From positions 1-61,497 of the IMG/VR virus record IMGVR_UViG_3300008258_000001: a DNA stretch of 61,497 bases. The stretch is one strand, 5' to 3'. Source of the stretch: a virus. A program made the translations under genes and the position numbers. Shown here one piece after another: positions 46,412 through 56,174 of the stretch (positions within the stretch are counted from its first letter, which is position 1; each line of letters begins with the position of its first letter). The notes under the pieces are model-generated. The model was given only the letters and a program-made list of their open reading frames with translations. It made no database searches and was not told the origin of the DNA.

Positions 46412-49285
46412 TTGGACACAGAAGCATTCCTTTCTCATATCCTGCCATCGCAGGGTTACTTGTTCGTGTTGCACTCGGACACCGGAAAACCGCCGTTTTC
46501 CCACGAAGTAGCCGAGGACGCGCAAGAAGCTGCACAACTCGTGCACAGGTTCGTCAAAAAGAACTCCGTGTTTCACGCCTGCGCCTCGTTCAAGGAGGCG
46601 TTTGTATGGTCCACCACCGAGAAGTATTCCAACGGCAAGCCGAAGAAGAAGTGGCGCGAGCACACCAACGCTTACCTTGTGAAGTCGTTGTGGGCTGATC
46701 TGGACTGTGGCCCCACCAAGGGCTACCCGGATCAGAAAACGGCGATCACCGACGTGATGCGTTTCTGCAAAGAAACGAACGTACCGCGCCCGTTGTTCAT
46801 CAACAGCGGCACTGGCGTGCATTGTTACTGGGTGTTTGATCAGGCAGTCACGGCTGCTCAGTGGAAACGTATCGCCAACATGTGGCGCTGCGTTCTCGAT
46901 CACTTCGAGATTAAGCACGACTCTAGCTGCACCGCCGACATCTCTCGCGTTCTGCGTCCGGTAGGATCGTTCAACCGAAAGAACGACTCGCGCGAAGTCA
47001 AAGTAATCGGCTCCGTGCCGCCCGTTATTCCTGCGAAGGATATGGTCGGCCTGCTGGTTGGTCTGATCAAGGCGAACAGCATCAAGGTCACTGATTCACC
47101 GACGGCGAAAGCACGCCCGAAGGCAGACAACAGCGATCTCGGTGGTGGCATGGACTACCCGCCTTCGTCAGCGCATCAGATCGCGCAGCACTGCGCGCAG
47201 GTCAAGGAGTTCCGCGACACCCTTGGCAACGTCGACGAGCCAGTGTGGTACGCCATGCTTGGACTGCTGAAGCACACGGTTGAGAACGACGCCATCTGCC
47301 ACGAGTGGAGCGCCGGCCATTCGAGTTACGACTTCAACGACACACAGAACAAGATCAACCAATGGGTGCATGGCCCCACCACGTGCAGCAAGTTCTCCGC
47401 GTTGAACTCCAAGGGGTGCGATGGGTGCCCGCACAGTAAGAAGGTCTCCAGCCCGATCCAGCTTGGCACCGTTGTGCCGGAGAGCAAAGAGATCGTGGAG
47501 GAGGACGACTCGACCGGAGAGGTCGAAGAACTCCCGAAGATCCCTCGCCACATGGCGGAGAAGTTCGTTTGGACTGGGAACAACCTGTGCATTTTCACCC
47601 GCACTGAAGATGGCGTCATTGAGCACGTTCCGTTCAGCGCGATGTATCTGTACCCGAAGCAATACTCACGCAACGTCGCCAACAAGATGGACATGACTTG
47701 GGTGCTTAGAGAGCGTCCGGGACGGTACAGGGAGTTCGAGTTGCCGGGTGAGGTGATCGGGGTCGGCGGCCGAGACCTGTCGGCCAAGTTAGGGCAGCAA
47801 GGTGTGGTGTGCTCGCCCGGAGGAAAGAAAGCGATGGAGCAGTACATCACAGAGTGGTTTAACGTGATGCGTGGGACCGTCGATGAAGTCGCGGCGTACA
47901 CCACTTTTGGCTGGCACAAGGAAGGGTTTCTTCTCGGCGATACGCTGTTTAAGGCAGACGGCTCGCACATGCGCGTCCGAGTTCAAGGTGACGCCGAGCG
48001 GTACGCAGAGGCGTTCCAGCCGAAGGGTTCACTTCAGGAGTGGATCGACAAAGTTGACGCGCTGTACAACCGGCCGAGCCATGAGCAGTTCCAGTGGATG
48101 ATGGCAACCGGGTTTGGCGCGCCGCTGGTCAAGCTGCTCGGTGGTATCGCTGGCTGCATCATCAACGGCTACAGCAGTGAGTCCGGCCTTGGTAAATCCA
48201 CCGCTGGTATGGTGGGCCTTGGCATGTACGGAGACCCGCACAAGCTGATGCTGGCTAAGAACCAAGCAACCACGAAGGGGCTGTTCGCCTACGTGGGGAT
48301 GATGAACTCCCTGCCAGTTTTGCTCGACGAAGTTACCAACACCAAAGGGTACGAGTTCTCTGATCTGGCGTACACGTTCTCCAACGCTACGGGTCGAGTC
48401 GGCGCTCAGTCTGACGGGTCGTTGCGCGCCAACGTATACGGGTGGAACACGCTTCTTCAGTGCACGTCCAACCGAGCCATCCAGCCGACGATCGCCGCAT
48501 CCAAGGTGGATGCGACTCCAGAGATCGCCCGTGTCTTTGAGTACAAGTTTGTGCGCCCCACGGGGACGATGACCAAGCTGGACGCGGACGATCTGATCCC
48601 GTCGCTGATGGCTAACTGCGGCCATGCGGGGCGGGTGTTCATTCAGTACGTGGTGCAAAACCAAGAGGACGTTCGTACGCTCCTGTCCAAGACTCGGCGG
48701 ATCATCTCCAAGAAAGGCAACGTCGGGCAACAGGAACGATTCTGGCTGGCCGGCATGACCGTCATAGTTACTGGCGTTCTGATTGCCAAGAAACTGGGGT
48801 TGGTCAAGTTCGACGTGGCGGCCCTGCTTGATTGGGCACTTCGTCAGGTCCGGTCAATGCGTGATCTGGTTGGCGAGACAGAGACCAACGTGCTCGATCA
48901 GTTTGGCGTGATGCTCAACGAGTTGTCCAACGGCTTCCTTGTGACGGACAAAGAAGGGGACGCGCGAGCCAACGAGGCTCGGGCTCTGGTTCTCCACTCC
49001 CCCCGTGGCGAACTGGTCGGGCGAGTTGTCGCCTCCAGCAATACGCTGTACCTGCCTGTCAGCGTGGTGAGGAAGTGGTGCAGTGAGAACCAAGCGGACT
49101 ACCGGGAGATGACCAACGCGCTCGTAGCGATGCAGTGGGCGTCGATGGAACCCAAGTCCATCTCTCTTGGCAAGGGCACCCACGACTACGCGACTGCCCC
49201 GAGCCGTTGCTACAAGATTGATCTCGCACAAGCGGGCGGCCAGTTGAGCGCCGCCGCACAAGTCGTTCAGCTTCGTACGGCATAG
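46412..49285 (+). CDS. Primase-helicase (AEP-type primase with DUF927/AAA-type helicase domain)
   Basis: 957 residues from TTG 46412: the upstream frame has a stop at 46382 and no ATG or GTG, and homologous proteins begin with similar MDTEAF. N-terminal primase: WADLD with Asp 96 and 98, then INSGTGVHCYWVFD and TADISRVLRPVGSFN. Middle: Cys cluster GPTTCSKFSALNSKGCDGCP. C-terminal ATPase: SGLGKST with Walker A at 592-597, then VLLDEVT. Its role is to unwind the fork and prime. The start is preceded by the self-complementary GGGGGGCCCCC instead of a normal SD. Confidence 0.9.
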   Translation: MDTEAFLSHILPSQGYLFVLHSDTGKPPFSHEVAEDAQEAAQLVHRFVKKNSVFHACASFKEAFVWSTTEKYSNGKPKKKWREHTNAYLVKSLWADLDCGPTKGYPDQKTAITDVMRFCKETNVPRPLFINSGTGVHCYWVFDQAVTAAQWKRIANMWRCVLDHFEIKHDSSCTADISRVLRPVGSFNRKNDSREVKVIGSVPPVIPAKDMVGLLVGLIKANSIKVTDSPTAKARPKADNSDLGGGMDYPPSSAHQIAQHCAQVKEFRDTLGNVDEPVWYAMLGLLKHTVENDAICHEWSAGHSSYDFNDTQNKINQWVHGPTTCSKFSALNSKGCDGCPHSKKVSSPIQLGTVVPESKEIVEEDDSTGEVEELPKIPRHMAEKFVWTGNNLCIFTRTEDGVIEHVPFSAMYLYPKQYSRNVANKMDMTWVLRERPGRYREFELPGEVIGVGGRDLSAKLGQQGVVCSPGGKKAMEQYITEWFNVMRGTVDEVAAYTTFGWHKEGFLLGDTLFKADGSHMRVRVQGDAERYAEAFQPKGSLQEWIDKVDALYNRPSHEQFQWMMATGFGAPLVKLLGGIAGCIINGYSSESGLGKSTAGMVGLGMYGDPHKLMLAKNQATTKGLFAYVGMMNSLPVLLDEVTNTKGYEFSDLAYTFSNATGRVGAQSDGSLRANVYGWNTLLQCTSNRAIQPTIAASKVDATPEIARVFEYKFVRPTGTMTKLDADDLIPSLMANCGHAGRVFIQYVVQNQEDVRTLLSKTRRIISKKGNVGQQERFWLAGMTVIVTGVLIAKKLGLVKFDVAALLDWALRQVRSMRDLVGETETNVLDQFGVMLNELSNGFLVTDKEGDARANEARALVLHSPRGELVGRVVASSNTLYLPVSVVRKWCSENQADYREMTNALVAMQWASMEPKSISLGKGTHDYATAPSRCYKIDLAQAGGQLSAAAQVVQLRTA

Positions 49286-49347
49286 TTGCACCGGAGCCGC
49301 AGCACTGTACAATGCCCCTGTCTCCTCAGCGCCCCCCTGCGCTGTCA

Positions 49348-49375
49348 CCCCCGGGTAACCCCCGGGGGTTTTTTT
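49348..49375 (+). terminator. Terminator between the converging arms
   Basis: CCCCCGGG, loop of five, CCCGGGGG, then seven T. It ends the rightward transcript just before the stop of the leftward 1402-residue gene. Confidence 0.88.
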
Positions 49376-52300
49376 ATTGCAGTGCGAACCGACCGACCTC
49401 GCCCATCTTCTGGTTGGTGTTGCCGCCAACCGTGGCGTACTTCTTCTCAGTCTTGGCTCGCTCGCGCTCGAAGCGGAACAACTCGGATTTGGTGATCGGC
49501 TCAAGACCGTTGCGCGCCCGTACCGGGTTGGTCTTGGTTTTGATCTCCTGCCAGATTTCCTCGGCACGGGCGTTGTCCCCGTCACGGCGAGCTTCCAGCC
49601 AATCCTTCTTGTACTCAGATGCGGTGGCTGCCATCTTGGACTTCTTGCCCTCAATGGCGGCGCGGGCCTCGTAGCTCTCAGTGATCCGTGCGGCGGGTAC
49701 GCCTGCTGCCTGAAGCGCCACGTCCCAAGCAGAGATGGCTTCCCGATCCAGTGCCACCGTGCCTTGCTTAGTGGTAACGCCTTCTTCAGCAAACCGGCCA
49801 GCGCGAATCGGATCAGAGATCCACTTGGGAAGAAGTTGTTCCGTTCCCTTGATGAAGTCACCCTTGGCGAAGAAGCTGGCCGCCTCTCCGAACTGGGGCA
49901 GGATTCCACCAGCAAATGGGCCGGCGGCGGCAGCGAGCAACTCCAGCACGAAGTCCCGCCCCTTCTTGTCGTCGCGCAGCGTGGGGACTGGGTTGAGCAG
50001 ATCGCCCAGACCGACCTTCTTGGACATGTCGGCGTTCACGAGCGTAGGCAAACCTTTGGACAACGCTGCACCGGCTTCTTTGCCAAACGTATCAGCCAGA
50101 TAGTTGCGCAGCGCGACCTCAGAGTCCCAAGGCTCGTCGTCATCGCCGAAGGCCTTAGACACGATGTTGGCTAGGGTCAGCGCCAGACCAAACCCCGGCA
50201 TGCCGAGAACACCGCCGACAGCGAGGTGGGTCATCATCACGCCGAAGATCTGGGCCTTGGCTTCTTTCTTGGCGATCTTGTCACCACTTGCCATGGCAGC
50301 GGCGGCTTTGACGAACAGGGAGATCATGCCCAGTTGGTACTTCTTGAACTGGAACAGAATCTTGTTCATCGGCACCGTGCCCGGCTTCATCCAGTACGGA
50401 GCGTTCTCCACCGAGTAATCGAAGTGCGTGTCCGCCAGAACTCGTTTCGCGTAGGCAGTGGCTCCATCAACACCAGACTTGGATTTCTCCAGACGGTAGG
50501 CGGCGAGCGCCGTACTGATCCGGTTCAGCACCTCGACGAAGTGCGAGGGCTTCGCCATGAGCGAGGCAAACTTCGAGGTCGGCATTCCGTCTGCGGTGCG
50601 GGCGAGGTCCGCGACCATGGTGACATTGAGCAAGCGATTACGAAGCATATCGTTCAGCATCGCTACTTCATCAGCGGGCAGTCCGGCGTTCTCGAAGTTG
50701 ATCTCGCCACGGCCAAGACTGGCTTTCAAACTGGCGGCGACCATCTTGCTGGTCTGCGACCATGCCTTCGCGAAGGCCGCGTTCGACTTCGCGCCGTGTC
50801 GCGCCCACATCATCGGCAGAGACACCGTAAACGGCTGCGTCATGTTGGCGAACAGATAGCCGGGCGAGATACCGAGCTTGTAGATGTATGTGAACCCGGC
50901 AAGCGCGTCTTGGATTGGCGTGTCTACATAACGCAGCGAAGCCGCCAGCCTACGAGCCAACTCGTTGTGCACGCGTTTTAGTTCAACGTCCTTTCTGTCA
51001 TCCGCGTCCCGGTAGGCGACGTTGAGCGCCTCGCTAATTTTATCGCCGAACTCCATGCGTGATAGGTAGAACGAGTCGCGCAGCATCGTGGTGATGATGG
51101 CCCGCTCCATGTCGCGGTCGAAACCGGCGACGTTCTTACGCTTGGCTTGGCGAAGGATCGCACTGCGTTCCGGCAGAGTTTGCAAGAACACCTCGTACAT
51201 CGCCTTCTTGGCTTCCCGCAGGGCAGATGTATCACCACGAGCCCGCAGGCCAGCGGCCAACGACTCCTCAAGCCTAGTCAACATCGTGCGGCTGATCGGG
51301 TTCAACTCGCGCAGGTTCTCGCGCTTCAAATCAACGGTGCCCTTGATCTCTTTGGCGTGCCGGCGGGCTTCGCTTTCTGACTCGAACTGCGCCACGTAGT
51401 AGTCGGTCTCGCTGGACTTCATTCCGTCCAGCTTAGATTGCAGATCGTTGTAGATCTTGCGGGCAGACTTGATCTGCGCAGCTTCTTCCTCGGTGTACTC
51501 GCCAATGACTTCTTGACCCGCAGCTTTGAGCTTCTTGTTGGCCTCGCGGATCGCCTTGAGTTGCTCGGCTGTATGTTTGTCGTACTTGGCGTAAAGCGCT
51601 TCCAACGCTTTGTCCGCGGTGACAACTTCGTCTTGGAGCTTGGTGAACTTGTCGGACTTGCGCACCACAACCCACTCGCCGAATCGCAGCATGGGGAAGT
51701 AGTCGCCGGAGATCTGACCCAAGCGTTTATTGGTGTCGTCCAAGAACGCTCGCCGCTGGCGCTCAAGCTGGCGTACCTGCGAATCGTTACCGGCCTCACG
51801 GGCGGCTTTGATAAGCGGGTTGTAGACCTCATCGGCCGTGCGAGCCAAAAGATCACCACGTCGCTTCCAGTTGTCAGCCAGCCCGTCACGAGCAACACGG
51901 TAGGCCGCTTTCTGTTTGGCGGACATCTTGGCAAACCGGTCTTGCAACTCTTTGACCTTGGGGCTCACCACCTTCTTACCGTCGACGGTGGTACTCAGGT
52001 GATCGTTGTTGCGGTTCTCATTGGGCTCGATCACAACGTCGGCGGCAGTTACGTCCGCCATGAACTCCATGAGTTGCTTGCGCTCTTGCGCTGGCAGGCC
52101 GGTGAACGCCTCTTGCACTTTGGTCGCGGCTTCCTGAAGGTCCGCCGCGCGGGCGCTCATATCGAACGTGGTCTTGACGAACTCGTTCACGCCTTTGAGT
52201 TTCTCGCCGAAGCGCGACCCGAGATCACGCAGGAACGACGAGGCCAGCACAAACTCCTTGGCTTTGCCCAGACCGTCGACCGAGAGCTTGTCCGCCATGT

Positions 52301-53582
52301 CGTTGACTGCCTCACGGGCAGTGCGGTACTGGGTTCCGTACGTGGCGGTATATGACCCGACAGACGCTTTCACCGTGTCCATCACGAACTGGCGCAGCGG
52401 GTCGATCGGTGCGGAACGCAAATACTGCGCGAGCTTGGTAAGCCCCAACCGGTCAGCGATGTCGGCAAAGATGTTGCCCAGCTTGCGAACCAGTGACGGC
52501 GTGAAGTCGTTGGCCGTAAAGGTCTCGGCCATCTCCGCAAGAGCTTCTTCGACTGCCAGCGCGCGAGCGTCCTGCTGGCTCATCTTGGCGGTGTCTTTTT
52601 TGCCGTAATCAGTTTTGAGATACGCGTCAGCCAGAGCGCGTACTTCCGCGCTCTGGTCATACATGCGGTTCATGAAGGCCGTGTACTCAGCCTTGGGCAG
52701 AAGGTTTCTCAAACCCTTGTGGAACAACTCGTGAAACACAGTCTTGAGCCCCTCGACACCATCTGGGATGCCGTCGCGGAACAGGTACGCTACACCTTTC
52801 AAAGTACCCCCGGCACGAGTACCGGGCTTTTGCGTGGAGTCGATGTCTGTGACTGACTCAAGGATCGTGATGCCGCTGTCGCCGCCCAATGCCTTGTTGA
52901 CTTGCTCAACAATGCGGTTGAGTTCTTGGATCGAGATCGACTTGCGCGGCGGCTGCGCGCCGGTCTCGGTGCGGAATTTGATGCGCTCTTTCCAGTCTTT
53001 AATCTCCGCATCGGCTCCGTCGAGGTCGCCACTGTCCAATAGCTTCTCAATCGCAGCCGCATCACTGACAAACATGTCCTTGCTGATACGGGCGAGCGAG
53101 CGGCGCAAACGGGCTTCCCGCTCCTTGGGGGCCTCCGGGGTGTTATCGGTCAGATCACTGTTCTTGGTCTCGGTCGCAAGTTCCTCCGCCAGTGCCATGG
53201 TTGGCTTGCCTTGCTCCACTGCGTCTGCCCACTTGGCTTTTGCTGCGTCGGGGAGCGAACCCCACAACACGCCTTTTGGTGCGTACTGAGACCATTGGTT
53301 CTGGCCGAGACGCAAGCGCCCCATCTCTAGCGCCTTCTTGACGCCCTCGCTTTGCTCGGATTCCGGTGCCTTGGTTTCAACCTTGGCTTCTGGCTCAACG
53401 CCCTGCTCAAGACTCTGGATGTCCTGCTCCAAGGTCTTGATGATGTCCTGTGCGGCACGGATGTAGTGCGAGTCCGCCAGCTTCTTGTCACCCGCGAGTT
53501 CTTTTGCGCGAGAATCCAGCGCGTCGAAGTCCTCGACTGAGAAGTCTTTAGTGACGGCCAAACATTGCTTGAGGGTGCCCAT
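49374..53582 (-). CDS. Giant virion (ejection-type) protein with zinc-peptidase motif
   Basis: 1402 residues from ATG 53582, which has AAGGA seven bases upstream; an in-frame TTG at 53603 is less likely. HELFH at 284-288 is a classic HExxH zinc-binding motif in a segment KTVFHELFHKGL. The rest is very long helical and coiled-coil regions with several amphipathic stretches and a C-terminal part with hydrophobic helices (LAVGGVLGMPGFGLALTLAN). This profile fits an internal virion protein injected with the DNA, perhaps making a channel. It is the last gene of the leftward arm and ends at the terminator. Confidence 0.83.
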   Translation of the reverse strand: MGTLKQCLAVTKDFSVEDFDALDSRAKELAGDKKLADSHYIRAAQDIIKTLEQDIQSLEQGVEPEAKVETKAPESEQSEGVKKALEMGRLRLGQNQWSQYAPKGVLWGSLPDAAKAKWADAVEQGKPTMALAEELATETKNSDLTDNTPEAPKEREARLRRSLARISKDMFVSDAAAIEKLLDSGDLDGADAEIKDWKERIKFRTETGAQPPRKSISIQELNRIVEQVNKALGGDSGITILESVTDIDSTQKPGTRAGGTLKGVAYLFRDGIPDGVEGLKTVFHELFHKGLRNLLPKAEYTAFMNRMYDQSAEVRALADAYLKTDYGKKDTAKMSQQDARALAVEEALAEMAETFTANDFTPSLVRKLGNIFADIADRLGLTKLAQYLRSAPIDPLRQFVMDTVKASVGSYTATYGTQYRTAREAVNDMADKLSVDGLGKAKEFVLASSFLRDLGSRFGEKLKGVNEFVKTTFDMSARAADLQEAATKVQEAFTGLPAQERKQLMEFMADVTAADVVIEPNENRNNDHLSTTVDGKKVVSPKVKELQDRFAKMSAKQKAAYRVARDGLADNWKRRGDLLARTADEVYNPLIKAAREAGNDSQVRQLERQRRAFLDDTNKRLGQISGDYFPMLRFGEWVVVRKSDKFTKLQDEVVTADKALEALYAKYDKHTAEQLKAIREANKKLKAAGQEVIGEYTEEEAAQIKSARKIYNDLQSKLDGMKSSETDYYVAQFESESEARRHAKEIKGTVDLKRENLRELNPISRTMLTRLEESLAAGLRARGDTSALREAKKAMYEVFLQTLPERSAILRQAKRKNVAGFDRDMERAIITTMLRDSFYLSRMEFGDKISEALNVAYRDADDRKDVELKRVHNELARRLAASLRYVDTPIQDALAGFTYIYKLGISPGYLFANMTQPFTVSLPMMWARHGAKSNAAFAKAWSQTSKMVAASLKASLGRGEINFENAGLPADEVAMLNDMLRNRLLNVTMVADLARTADGMPTSKFASLMAKPSHFVEVLNRISTALAAYRLEKSKSGVDGATAYAKRVLADTHFDYSVENAPYWMKPGTVPMNKILFQFKKYQLGMISLFVKAAAAMASGDKIAKKEAKAQIFGVMMTHLAVGGVLGMPGFGLALTLANIVSKAFGDDDEPWDSEVALRNYLADTFGKEAGAALSKGLPTLVNADMSKKVGLGDLLNPVPTLRDDKKGRDFVLELLAAAAGPFAGGILPQFGEAASFFAKGDFIKGTEQLLPKWISDPIRAGRFAEEGVTTKQGTVALDREAISAWDVALQAAGVPAARITESYEARAAIEGKKSKMAATASEYKKDWLEARRDGDNARAEEIWQEIKTKTNPVRARNGLEPITKSELFRFERERAKTEKKYATVGGNTNQKMGEVGRFALQ

Positions 53583-53796
53583 CGAAGAATCCTTGTGTGA
53601 CAAGTGTGACGATCAGGTCGGTTACCAATTCGTCGTCACGTAGCAAATGATTGTACGCAGTTCGATTGAATGCGCCAGCCTTACCTTGCGTGGTATCCCA
53701 AACGTAGTCTTGGACGGGCGCAAAGCCCTGAACAGCGACTAGAGTCGCGGCAAACCCAATGCCTTGAAGCGCTACGGCACGGGGGTTCAGCATCAC
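53548..53796 (-). CDS. Small late protein
   Basis: 82 residues. Hydrophobic N-terminus (AVALQGIGFAATLVAVQGF) and a charged tail. It overlaps the upstream gene by 4 nt and runs 35 nt into the giant gene. Possibly a membrane-active or virion accessory. Confidence 0.65.
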   Translation of the reverse strand: MMLNPRAVALQGIGFAATLVAVQGFAPVQDYVWDTTQGKAGAFNRTAYNHLLRDDELVTDLIVTLVTQGFFDGHPQAMFGRH

Positions 53797-54710
53797 TGCC
53801 TCGTGACGGTAGTAACCGAGCCGCTAGTAACCATGGATTGGGCGATAACGCCGGCTGTCCTAGTTGTGGGAGTGACAGACAATGTAACCGTCAGGCCGTG
53901 CAGGGCCGCCAGTTCCTCAATCATAGCCCCGGGGTCGACGTCTGTGTACGTTGCATGAGCTGTGGTGGAGATACTCACCACGCCCCCGGCTTCTGAGACC
54001 GACTGCTGCACCACGCCAGACGATCGGGCGTCCGCTCCAACGACGAGCGGTGAAGGACCAAGACCGTGCAACAGGTAAATCTCGAACAATTGCCGCGCCT
54101 GCTCGGCGGTGATGACGTACCGGTCAGGAGAGACGCGCGGGGAGTAGAACGTGCTCTGGTTGGTGTACAGCCCCGGGAAAACCGGTGCAATCGGTCGAGT
54201 GACCGTGGGAGCGTAGAACGTGTTGGTGTTGTCGTACCTAGCCGGAGCCAGTGTGTATGTACTGACGACCGTCGGCGCAAAGAACTGACTGGTGTTGTCG
54301 TACCGGGCTGGGGCGGTAGTAACCGCGCCGGCGGTGACAGCGGGTGCAAAGAACTGGCTGGTATTGTCGTACCGCTGAGGCGCGACCGTCGCAGGCCCGA
54401 TTGTGACCGTGACCGCGTAGAACTGACTGGTGTTGTCGTACCGGGCGGGCTGAAGAACCGTACCGCCCTGAGTGACCGAGGGCGAGTAGAACTCGCTTGT
54501 ATTGTCGTACCGTGAAGCAGTGAGCGTTACTCCGCCGGCGGTGACCGTAGCGGTGTAGACAGTGCTGGTATTCGCATACAGCCCGGGCGTGAGCGTGACC
54601 GCTCCGGGCGTGACTGTAGCTGCAAAGAAGGTGCTGCTATTGTCGTACCGAGCGGGGGCGAGGTTCTGTGTGGCAGAACCACCGCCCTTAAATAACAGCA
54701 GCAATGACAT
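53793..54710 (-). CDS. NTS/T-repeat structural protein
   Basis: 305 residues. After a short N-terminus (LLLLFKGGGS) come eight imperfect repeats of about 20-22 residues, consensus A-R-Y-D-N-T-S-x-F-F-A-P-T-V-T. A 110-residue C-terminal domain (ITAEQARQLFEIYLLHGLGP ... GSVTTVTRQ) ends it. The repeat is a stackable beta hairpin seen in tail-surface proteins. Likely a virion spike or fibre component. Confidence 0.8.
   Translation of the reverse strand: MSLLLLFKGGGSATQNLAPARYDNSSTFFAATVTPGAVTLTPGLYANTSTVYTATVTAGGVTLTASRYDNTSEFYSPSVTQGGTVLQPARYDNTSQFYAVTVTIGPATVAPQRYDNTSQFFAPAVTAGAVTTAPARYDNTSQFFAPTVVSTYTLAPARYDNTNTFYAPTVTRPIAPVFPGLYTNQSTFYSPRVSPDRYVITAEQARQLFEIYLLHGLGPSPLVVGADARSSGVVQQSVSEAGGVVSISTTAHATYTDVDPGAMIEELAALHGLTVTLSVTPTTRTAGVIAQSMVTSGSVTTVTRQ
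54140..54670. repeat. Eight imperfect 60-66-bp coding repeats
   Basis: Core GTTGTCGTACC and relatives recurs about every 60-66 bp, encoding the Y-D-N-T-S repeat. Not a CRISPR array: spacers are also repeated and the phase is codon-locked. Confidence 0.75.
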
Positions 54711-54716
54711 GGCGCT

Positions 54717-54872
54717 TTAGTTAGTGGTTGGTGGAAACCACTGAATACACCACGGATGATCTGGGTCTACGTCGTAAAAAACGACAGCTAACTCCTCTTG
54801 TGGCTCAGGACGCGAAGCCTTGGCGTCAAGTGCATCTTGCTCCGTAGCGTATGCCCCAAGGTACTTATTCAT
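54717..54872 (-). CDS. Small late protein, 51 residues
   Basis: ATG at 54872 with GAGG eight bases upstream, stop at 54717. Acidic, ending in CIQWFPPTTN. It fills the gap between two virion genes on the same strand. Confidence 0.65.
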   Translation of the reverse strand: MNKYLGAYATEQDALDAKASRPEPQEELAVVFYDVDPDHPWCIQWFPPTTN

Positions 54873-54880
54873 ATTTAGCC

Positions 54881-55492
54881 TCAGTTATAACCGTAGGTGC
54901 CGCCACCTTGGTACTGGTTGATCTCGATCACTTCGTCAGTGATGATGTCCGGCACAAAGCGGACAAACGTGTCGCCTGTAGCAGATCCAGCAAGGCCGTT
55001 ATACATGTTCAAGACTGTACCTGCGCCCATCGTTCCGACGTTGACGACTCTTAGAGTGAACTTGATGCGCTCACCAACGTTCAAAGTGGTAGCAGTGACT
55101 GAGTAACTTAGACTCCTTGCCCCCTCGGACGTTCCATACTCAGCACCGATAGCAGTGGTGGTCAAAATATTGCTGAGAACCGTGCCCGAGTTGTCGCATC
55201 GGTCAATCGTGATAGCTGCACCAGCGTTTACCGTGCCAACACTCTCAGAACCGCGAATGTTGGGTGTTACTTGGCTCGCAGTAGCCGGTATCGTCACCTG
55301 TTGCGTAATCGGTTCAGTGAACCATTGAAGTGGCTGACCGCCAGCAGTTGCCGTGACCTGAATATCGGTGCCGCCAGCAGTTGCTGTCGTAAAGGCAGTG
55401 ACCGCACCACGACCGCGCATCTGACTGGCAAGACGGTCACCTGCGCCACCCACAGATGATGTAAGCGATCGCAGGAAAAAGTTGGTCGCCAT
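54881..55492 (-). CDS. Beta-rich virion protein
   Basis: 203 residues, Gly/Thr-rich, N-terminus MATNFFLRSLTSSVGG. Looks like repeated beta sandwiches and carries VEINQYQGGG-type ending. Overlaps its upstream neighbour by one base. Virion surface or tail, by composition and position. Confidence 0.75.
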   Translation of the reverse strand: MATNFFLRSLTSSVGGAGDRLASQMRGRGAVTAFTTATAGGTDIQVTATAGGQPLQWFTEPITQQVTIPATASQVTPNIRGSESVGTVNAGAAITIDRCDNSGTVLSNILTTTAIGAEYGTSEGARSLSYSVTATTLNVGERIKFTLRVVNVGTMGAGTVLNMYNGLAGSATGDTFVRFVPDIITDEVIEINQYQGGGTYGYN

Positions 55493-56163
55493 CAGATCTC
55501 ATAGCCCCAGACAGTGATCGTTACCGTCTGTGCTCCAGTCGTCGTTATACGCAAATACTCACCAACAGGACCACGGATCGGGGTCGGGAAGGACATAATC
55601 ACGCCGGGCTTGTTTGTTGCGCTCGGAACGAACTCGCCGTCAAAGATTGCTGGATCAGTGCCCCGTGTGTAGGTGTTATCGGCAGAGTCCCCAAACCACA
55701 AAATGCAAGTGCCAGAGTTTGTGCCACCAGACTGGATTTGAACCGATGTAATTACGAGTGACTTATCGACAGTAGAAGGTTGCCAAAGCGAAAACCCTGT
55801 AAGGGCTGTAGTGGCCTGATGTGTTTTCCATGTCGATACACTGCTGCGGATACGATCCCATGTCGTGCCGTTGAATCCGTATAGCCTTGCCTGCGTGTGC
55901 AACTGACTGATCGCATTGGTCTCTGCGTCAGCACCTGACGTATCGACGCTGACGGCATTGGTGCCGTCGCCGATCTGCACCTGACCCTGAACCCGGCTGA
56001 CATCGACCAGCATGCCGTTACTGGCATCCGCAGGCACCAGCACCCTGCTGCCATCAGCACTGACCGCCAGTTTGAAAAGCTGAATGTGCTCGCCAGTCGT
56101 CGTGACTTCGTCGGTGGCAATGTCGGTGCCAGTTCCGGCTGTGATTGGTACGTTATCTGCCAC
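55492..56163 (-). CDS. Phage structural protein
   Basis: 223 residues. Pattern ADNVPITAGTGTDIATDEV then IQLFKLAVSADGS ... WGYEI matches a widespread phage virion family. Its C-terminal beta domain (GEYLRITTTGAQTVTITVWG) is typical. Part of a four-gene set of virion surface proteins (54.9-57.0 kb). Confidence 0.82.
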   Translation of the reverse strand: MADNVPITAGTGTDIATDEVTTTGEHIQLFKLAVSADGSRVLVPADASNGMLVDVSRVQGQVQIGDGTNAVSVDTSGADAETNAISQLHTQARLYGFNGTTWDRIRSSVSTWKTHQATTALTGFSLWQPSTVDKSLVITSVQIQSGGTNSGTCILWFGDSADNTYTRGTDPAIFDGEFVPSATNKPGVIMSFPTPIRGPVGEYLRITTTGAQTVTITVWGYEI

Positions 56164-56174
56164 GGTTCAGTCCC

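Noticed and set aside
51438-52355. Rightward open frame (305 residues) opposite the giant virion gene
   Set aside because: Mirror of the leftward codon pattern; no SD, no family, and it would sit alone inside a late gene.
54140-54670. Regularly spaced repeats that resemble a CRISPR array
   Set aside because: Repeats are codon-phased, imperfect, with related sequence between them, inside an open virion gene.
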